Below are positions 60,290 to 64,000 of a stretch of DNA of 64,000 nucleotides, piece by piece. The position numbers were made by a program, and so were the translations under genes. The stretch is from contig JANWZE010000127.1 in assembly GCA_025054955.1 (NCBI GenBank), forward strand, positions 1 to 64,000, read 5' to 3'. The notes under the pieces were generated by a model. It was given only the letters and a program-made list of their open reading frames with translations. It searched no databases and had not been told where the DNA came from. The stretch is from Blastocatellia bacterium. Its GTDB lineage: Bacteria; Acidobacteriota; Blastocatellia; HR10; J050. Within the stretch, counting starts at the first letter, position 1. Each line of letters begins with the position of its first letter.

Positions 60290-60801
60290 CACCCACCTCC
60301 ATGCCCTGCTTTGGTGTTGCTGGTCTCCGGTCTGCCATCGCCTAACCGCGCAGCCCACTCAATAGCCTCAACAATTTTGGTGTAGCCGGTGCAGCGACAC
60401 AGATTTCCCGCGATGAACTGCTTGATCTGATCATGGCTCGGATGTGGCTCTTGATCTAACAGTGCCTTGGCGGCCAGCAGCATACCGGGCGTGCAGATGC
60501 CACACTGCGTAGCGCCGGCTTGCCAAAACGCTTGCTGCAATGGATGAAGCTGATCGTGCTGGGCCAATCCTTCGACAGTCAGGATGACGGCGCCATCGAA
60601 CTGGCAAATCGGCGCCAGGCAGGAATTGATCAACTGACCATCGGCAATCACCGAGCAGGCGCCGCACTCGCCTTCGCCGCAGCCTTCTTTTGTGCCCGTC
60701 AGATGCAGGTCCTGACGCAGCACATCGAGCAACCGTTTCATCGGCGGCGCTTCAATGGTATAGGATTTTCCATTGACGGTCAGTGAAATACTGATGCTCA
60801 T
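60289..60801 (-). CDS. Molybdenum hydroxylase 2Fe-2S subunit (CoxS/XdhC type)
   Basis: The small electron-transfer subunit, 170 residues. The plant-ferredoxin-like cluster is bound by GCGEGECGACSV with a later C in INSCLAP; the second cluster by QCGICTPGML and NLCRCTGYTKIVEAI. It links the molybdenum centre to the FAD subunit. It starts by ATGA overlap with the large subunit gene and carries a short Gly/His tail (TKAGHGGG). Confidence 0.95.
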   Translation of the reverse strand: MSISISLTVNGKSYTIEAPPMKRLLDVLRQDLHLTGTKEGCGEGECGACSVIADGQLINSCLAPICQFDGAVILTVEGLAQHDQLHPLQQAFWQAGATQCGICTPGMLLAAKALLDQEPHPSHDQIKQFIAGNLCRCTGYTKIVEAIEWAARLGDGRPETSNTKAGHGGG

Positions 60802-63113
60802 TTGAACTCCTGATTTGGTCTCTGTCCCGCCGCTTGACAGGCCGCCTGGTGTAAACGTTCAGGGGTGATAGGCAGTTCGGTTACTCTTAGGCCGGTGGCT
60901 TGATAAATGGCCGAGGCAATGGCCGGCGCGCCGCCATCCATCGGCAATTCGCCGATGCCCTTAGCGCCAAACGGCCCGAACGGATATGGAGACTCAACCA
61001 GGATGGCGTGGATCTCTGGCGCATCAACCGCCGTTGGGATCAGATAGTTAGTCAGGCGGTTGTTGATCATGCGTCCTTGCTGCATGACGACTTCTTCCAT
61101 CACCGCATAGCCAACGGCTTGTAGCGTCCCGCCTTCGATTTGACCTTCGGCTAAGATCGGATGGATGGCTCGTCCGACATCGGCTGCACTGATGACACGC
61201 AACACCTTGACCTCGAATGTTTCCAAATCCACTTCGACTTCGGCCACATCGGCGCCGAATGCGTAAGCCGCATAGGCGTCGCCACGGTACTCGCGCTCAT
61301 CCCACTGCATACCGGGCGGCGGATCATATCGTTGAAAGACGCGCAGCGGACCATAGCGCTCGACATACGTGGTGACGGCATCGGCCAACGTCATAACCGG
61401 CGCATCAATGCAGAGCACATGCTCGTTTTCGATTTTGATCGCCTCGACTGAAACGCCGATCGCCTCAGCAGCCGTCGCGACTAATTTCTGTTTCAACTCG
61501 CTGGCGCACCGTTGAAGCACGCCGCCAATGATCATACAGGTACGCGAGGCAACAGTTGGGCCGCTGTCGGGCACGCGCGATGTGTCAGGATTTTCGATGA
61601 AGACCCGCTCATAGGGCAAGCCTAATTCTTCGGCGACAATTTGACAGAAAATCGTGCGCGTCCCCTGGCCGATTTCCGTTGTGCCGGTGTAGATGCTGGC
61701 CGTGCCATCCACCCGCAATTCCACAGCGGCTCCCGACCTCATATTTAATTCGCCGCTACCGGTAAATCCTGCGCCATGGTAGAAGAAGGAGAGTCCAACA
61801 CCACGGCGTTTCGTTCCCGTCTGCCGGCTGTAGCGACGAACGAGTTGGTGATAATTGGCGCGAGCGACGGCAGCGTGGAGAACCTGATCGGAGCCGACGC
61901 TGTAATGAAGCCGCTGGCCGGTGGCCGTCCGATCGCCTTGGCGGAGCATGTTAATCTGTCGTAGCGTCAACGGGTCCATGCCAAGTGACTCGGCGATTTG
62001 GTCCATGTGCTGCTCAATGGCAAAGCAGACCTGTGGCACACCGAAGCCGCGAAATGCGCCATAGGGCGGATGATTCGTGGCGACCACTTTGGCTTCAATA
62101 CGCAGGTTGTCGCAGTTGTAAGGGCCGGCGGCATGAATTGCGCCGCGCGAGAGCACGACCGGACTGAGCGTACAATACGCGCCGCCGTCCATCACGATGT
62201 CAATCAACATACTCATCAACCGCCCATCGCGTGTCACACCGGTTCGATGATGGATGCGAGCCGGATGCCGCTTGGTCGTTGCCGAAAGGTCTTCGACCCG
62301 GTCGTAGACCATTTTGACAGGCCGGCCTGTTTTGCGCGCCAGCACGGCCGCATGACCGGCGAGCATGTCAGGATATTCTTCTTTCCCGCCGAAGCCGCCG
62401 CCGGTGACTGTTTGCCGAACGATCACCTTCTCATCAGGTAGATCAAGAATGTGCTTCACCGCCCGATGGACATAGTGGGGGCATTGTGTTGACCCTTCAA
62501 TGATCATCGCGCCGTCTTCACCGGGAATCGCGATCATGCCTTGCGGCTCGATGTAGAGTTGTTCCTGCGGTCCAACGCGGTATGTGCCTTCAATAATCCG
62601 ATCGCTCTTGGAGAGGCCGCGTAGCACGTCGCCTTTGGTGATACAAATGCGTTTGAAAATGTTGTCCTGCTTAAAGAGCAGCTGTTTTCTGGCCAGCGCG
62701 TCATCCATGGAAAAAACGGCCGGCAGCGGCTCATACTCGATCTGAATGTGTTGGGCCGCTTCCTCCAGCACCTCCCGATCTTCGGCAGCCAACAACAAGA
62801 TAGGTTCCTCAACATGTTTGACCTTACTCTCGGCCAGCAGCGGCTGATCATCCTCTATCAAGACGACAACGTTGCGCCCCGGAATATCGCGATAGTCAGC
62901 AATGACGACGCGGCTCCAATCAAACATTGGATCAAAATTGATGTACTTGATCAGCGCATGTGCCACCGTGCTGCGGATGGTCTTGCCATAGAGCATGCCA
63001 GGATACGTGATGTCGTCAACATATTTGGCTTCGCCGGTCAGTTTTTCGCGGCCTTCCTGACGCAGGACATTTTGACCAACGCTCATCGTATGAGCCTGTT
63101 GTTCGTGTCGCAT
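60798..63113 (-). CDS. Molybdopterin-binding large subunit, xanthine dehydrogenase family
   Basis: The catalytic subunit, 771 residues, binding molybdopterin cytosine dinucleotide. Motifs: YVDDITYPGMLYGKTIRST at the start of the first domain, QTVTGGGFGGKEEYPDMLAG, AFRGFGVPQVCFAIEQHMD, TEIGQGTRTIFCQIVAEELG and the C-terminal GAKGIGELPM with the base-catalyst Glu. The CO-dehydrogenase-specific active-site loop (VAYRCSF) is not seen, so a purine, aldehyde or other heterocycle hydroxylase is more likely; the exact substrate is unknown. ATG 63113 is nine bases after a -10 box. Confidence 0.93.
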   Translation of the reverse strand: MRHEQQAHTMSVGQNVLRQEGREKLTGEAKYVDDITYPGMLYGKTIRSTVAHALIKYINFDPMFDWSRVVIADYRDIPGRNVVVLIEDDQPLLAESKVKHVEEPILLLAAEDREVLEEAAQHIQIEYEPLPAVFSMDDALARKQLLFKQDNIFKRICITKGDVLRGLSKSDRIIEGTYRVGPQEQLYIEPQGMIAIPGEDGAMIIEGSTQCPHYVHRAVKHILDLPDEKVIVRQTVTGGGFGGKEEYPDMLAGHAAVLARKTGRPVKMVYDRVEDLSATTKRHPARIHHRTGVTRDGRLMSMLIDIVMDGGAYCTLSPVVLSRGAIHAAGPYNCDNLRIEAKVVATNHPPYGAFRGFGVPQVCFAIEQHMDQIAESLGMDPLTLRQINMLRQGDRTATGQRLHYSVGSDQVLHAAVARANYHQLVRRYSRQTGTKRRGVGLSFFYHGAGFTGSGELNMRSGAAVELRVDGTASIYTGTTEIGQGTRTIFCQIVAEELGLPYERVFIENPDTSRVPDSGPTVASRTCMIIGGVLQRCASELKQKLVATAAEAIGVSVEAIKIENEHVLCIDAPVMTLADAVTTYVERYGPLRVFQRYDPPPGMQWDEREYRGDAYAAYAFGADVAEVEVDLETFEVKVLRVISAADVGRAIHPILAEGQIEGGTLQAVGYAVMEEVVMQQGRMINNRLTNYLIPTAVDAPEIHAILVESPYPFGPFGAKGIGELPMDGGAPAIASAIYQATGLRVTELPITPERLHQAACQAAGQRPNQEFK

Positions 63114-63122
63114 CGGCGGAGA

Positions 63123-63151
63123 ATCATAAGTGCTCTCGTGAGACTCGTCAA
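63123..63151 (-). promoter_or_regulatory. Candidate promoter of the molybdenum hydroxylase operon
   Basis: Minus strand TTGACG (63151-63146), 17-base spacer, TATGAT (63128-63123); nine bases to ATG 63113, so the message is probably leaderless. Confidence 0.6.
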
Positions 63152-63171
63152 CGAGCAGCCTGACAACAGGC

Positions 63172-63200
63172 TTGACAGCCGGCGGCCAACCACATACAAC
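63172..63200 (+). promoter_or_regulatory. Candidate promoter of the queuosine-salvage gene
   Basis: TTGACA (63172-63177), 17-base spacer, TACAAC (63195-63200); ten bases to ATG 63211. It is divergent from the hydroxylase promoter about 20 bases away. Confidence 0.55.
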
Positions 63201-63210
63201 CTCACACCTA

Positions 63211-64000
63211 ATGCGTACACATCCAGTCATGCAGAGCATTCAGCCCGTGATCGAACGCTCCCGGTTCGTCCGAACCGACGAGAAGAAGATGGCTCAACAC
63301 GCAGCCTATCTCGCTTACGAAGAATTGCCCATCTGGGAGTGGCGCGCGCCCTACATGATTGCCGAAGATAGCCCAAGAACAATTGACTTTTTCTTGCTTC
63401 TGAACACGATCAATTTTGCTTTCACGGATTTTCAGCGCCATGTGCCGTTCCAGACCGAATACCGCGGCATGGTCTGGTCTGACGCCGAAGCCATGATCGC
63501 CTGCTTGCGACGAGCCTTGGAAAGGAGAGTCCCGATCCTGGAGGGCGCGTACCTGGCTGAGGTGACGCGGCCAGAGCTACAAAAAATTTTTCGCGGCAAC
63601 ATCGAAATGCCTCTGCTCGATGAGCGCGTCAAAATCCTTAACGAGGTCGGGCAAGTGCTTGTGCAACGCTACCGGGGTCACTTCTACAATTTCATCGAAG
63701 ACTGCCCACCGAGAGCTTTTGATCGAGGCCGCGGCATCGTCGAGCGACTTGTCAAAGAATTTCCTTCGTTCAATGACCGGAGTCCTTATCAAGGACACAC
63801 GGTCAAATTTTACAAGCGGGCGCAACTGGCCGCCTGGATGCTCTACGGACGATTGAGAAAGACCGGATTGTTCCGACTGAACGACCCGGATCAATTGACG
63901 GCGTTTGCTGACTACATCCTGCCAGCCGCGTTACGTCTGAAGGGCATTTTGCGGTATCACAAAAAGCTCGAAACGGCCATCGTCAACCGTCGCCTCATCC
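63211..64000 (+). CDS. Queuosine-salvage (DUF2419/QNG1-like) protein, 3' end outside window
   Basis: The frame stays open from ATG 63211 (ATG 63229 also in frame) to the window end, giving ~263 residues of a probably ~300-residue protein. It matches the queuosine 5'-monophosphate N-glycosylase family (QNG1, DUF2419): TINFAFTDFQRH for the substrate pocket, GMVWSDAEAMIACLRRAL, FRGNIEMPLLDERVKILNEV, FPSFNDRSPYQGHTVKFYKR and LTAFADYILPAALRLKGIL. The family releases queuine from the nucleotide for tRNA modification and is best known in eukaryotes, with scattered bacterial members. Confidence 0.88.
   Translation, partial: MRTHPVMQSIQPVIERSRFVRTDEKKMAQHAAYLAYEELPIWEWRAPYMIAEDSPRTIDFFLLLNTINFAFTDFQRHVPFQTEYRGMVWSDAEAMIACLRRALERRVPILEGAYLAEVTRPELQKIFRGNIEMPLLDERVKILNEVGQVLVQRYRGHFYNFIEDCPPRAFDRGRGIVERLVKEFPSFNDRSPYQGHTVKFYKRAQLAAWMLYGRLRKTGLFRLNDPDQLTAFADYILPAALRLKGILRYHKKLETAIVNRRLI

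Noticed and set aside
60798-63113. Carbon monoxide dehydrogenase large subunit (CoxL)
   Set aside because: The characteristic CoxL active-site loop with the copper-binding cysteine (VAYRCSF) is not present.

Overview
The window looks like a chromosomal segment of a moderately GC-rich Gram-negative bacterium, most likely Acidobacteriota (my guess is a Blastocatellia-like lineage). The main support is two tandem von Willebrand A proteins of the kind described as VWFA-related acidobacterial domain proteins. Other support comes from outer-membrane efflux and OmpA/TonB-type barrel proteins, a split glycine decarboxylase (gcvPA/gcvPB) and many secreted proteins with carboxypeptidase-regulatory, LTD/IPT and Asp-box domains. 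I see no tRNA, rRNA, CRISPR array, insertion sequence or prophage.

Layout. 1-280: end of a TPR gene. 13377 down to 904 (minus strand): a ten-gene copper-handling operon (Cys-rich secreted protein, cusC, cusB, cusA, NosL lipoprotein, lytic transglycosylase, two secreted unknowns, YnfA-like membrane protein, copA). 13.6-26.5 kb: DUF1015 protein, M48 protease, alpha/beta hydrolase, fabI, DUF72, a beta-barrel protein, a histidine kinase with its NtrC-type regulator, and a LiaF-like protein. 26.6-31 kb: gcvT-gcvH-gcvPA-gcvPB. 31-41 kb: secreted Asp-box protein, secreted unknown, matrixin-like protease, YbaK deacylase, Ycf45/SpoIIIAA-like ATPase, LTD/IPT protein, and a bifunctional FtcD. 41-51 kb (minus strand): VWA pair, RodZ-like, YbgC, anti-sigma-like protein, ptb-buk, a membrane aminopropyltransferase-like protein and a probably exported Pcm. 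51.5-54.9 kb: thiO, a very small bacterial-microcompartment operon (class II aldolase, BMC-H, BMC-P) and ruvA. 55-64 kb: aroB with a degenerate M3-like peptidase, a molybdenum hydroxylase operon with an embedded zinc-ribbon membrane protein, and the start of a queuosine-salvage (DUF2419/QNG1-like) gene that runs off the window.

Two genome-wide habits stand out. First, many transcription units begin with a good sigma-70 promoter whose -10 box lies only 6-10 bases before the start codon and have no Shine-Dalgarno sequence (aldolase/BMC operon, xdhA, fabI, thiO, ruvA, queuosine gene), which suggests leaderless mRNAs. Genes inside operons instead use Shine-Dalgarno sites or ATGA stop/start overlaps. 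Second, the intergenic spaces carry several families of small structured repeats. These are a nested-palindrome element at 45.5 and 58.4 kb, a 105-bp element with inverted ends at 54.9 and 55.1 kb plus a fragment that supplies the 3' end of a gene at 58.7 kb, a 65-bp element at 0.7/0.8/55.3 kb, and four or five direct-repeat pairs with a 71-73 bp period.

The most interesting loci are the mini-microcompartment operon, whose aldolase carries a C-terminal amphipathic tail resembling an encapsulation peptide, the leaderless-promoter pattern, and the structured repeat families.
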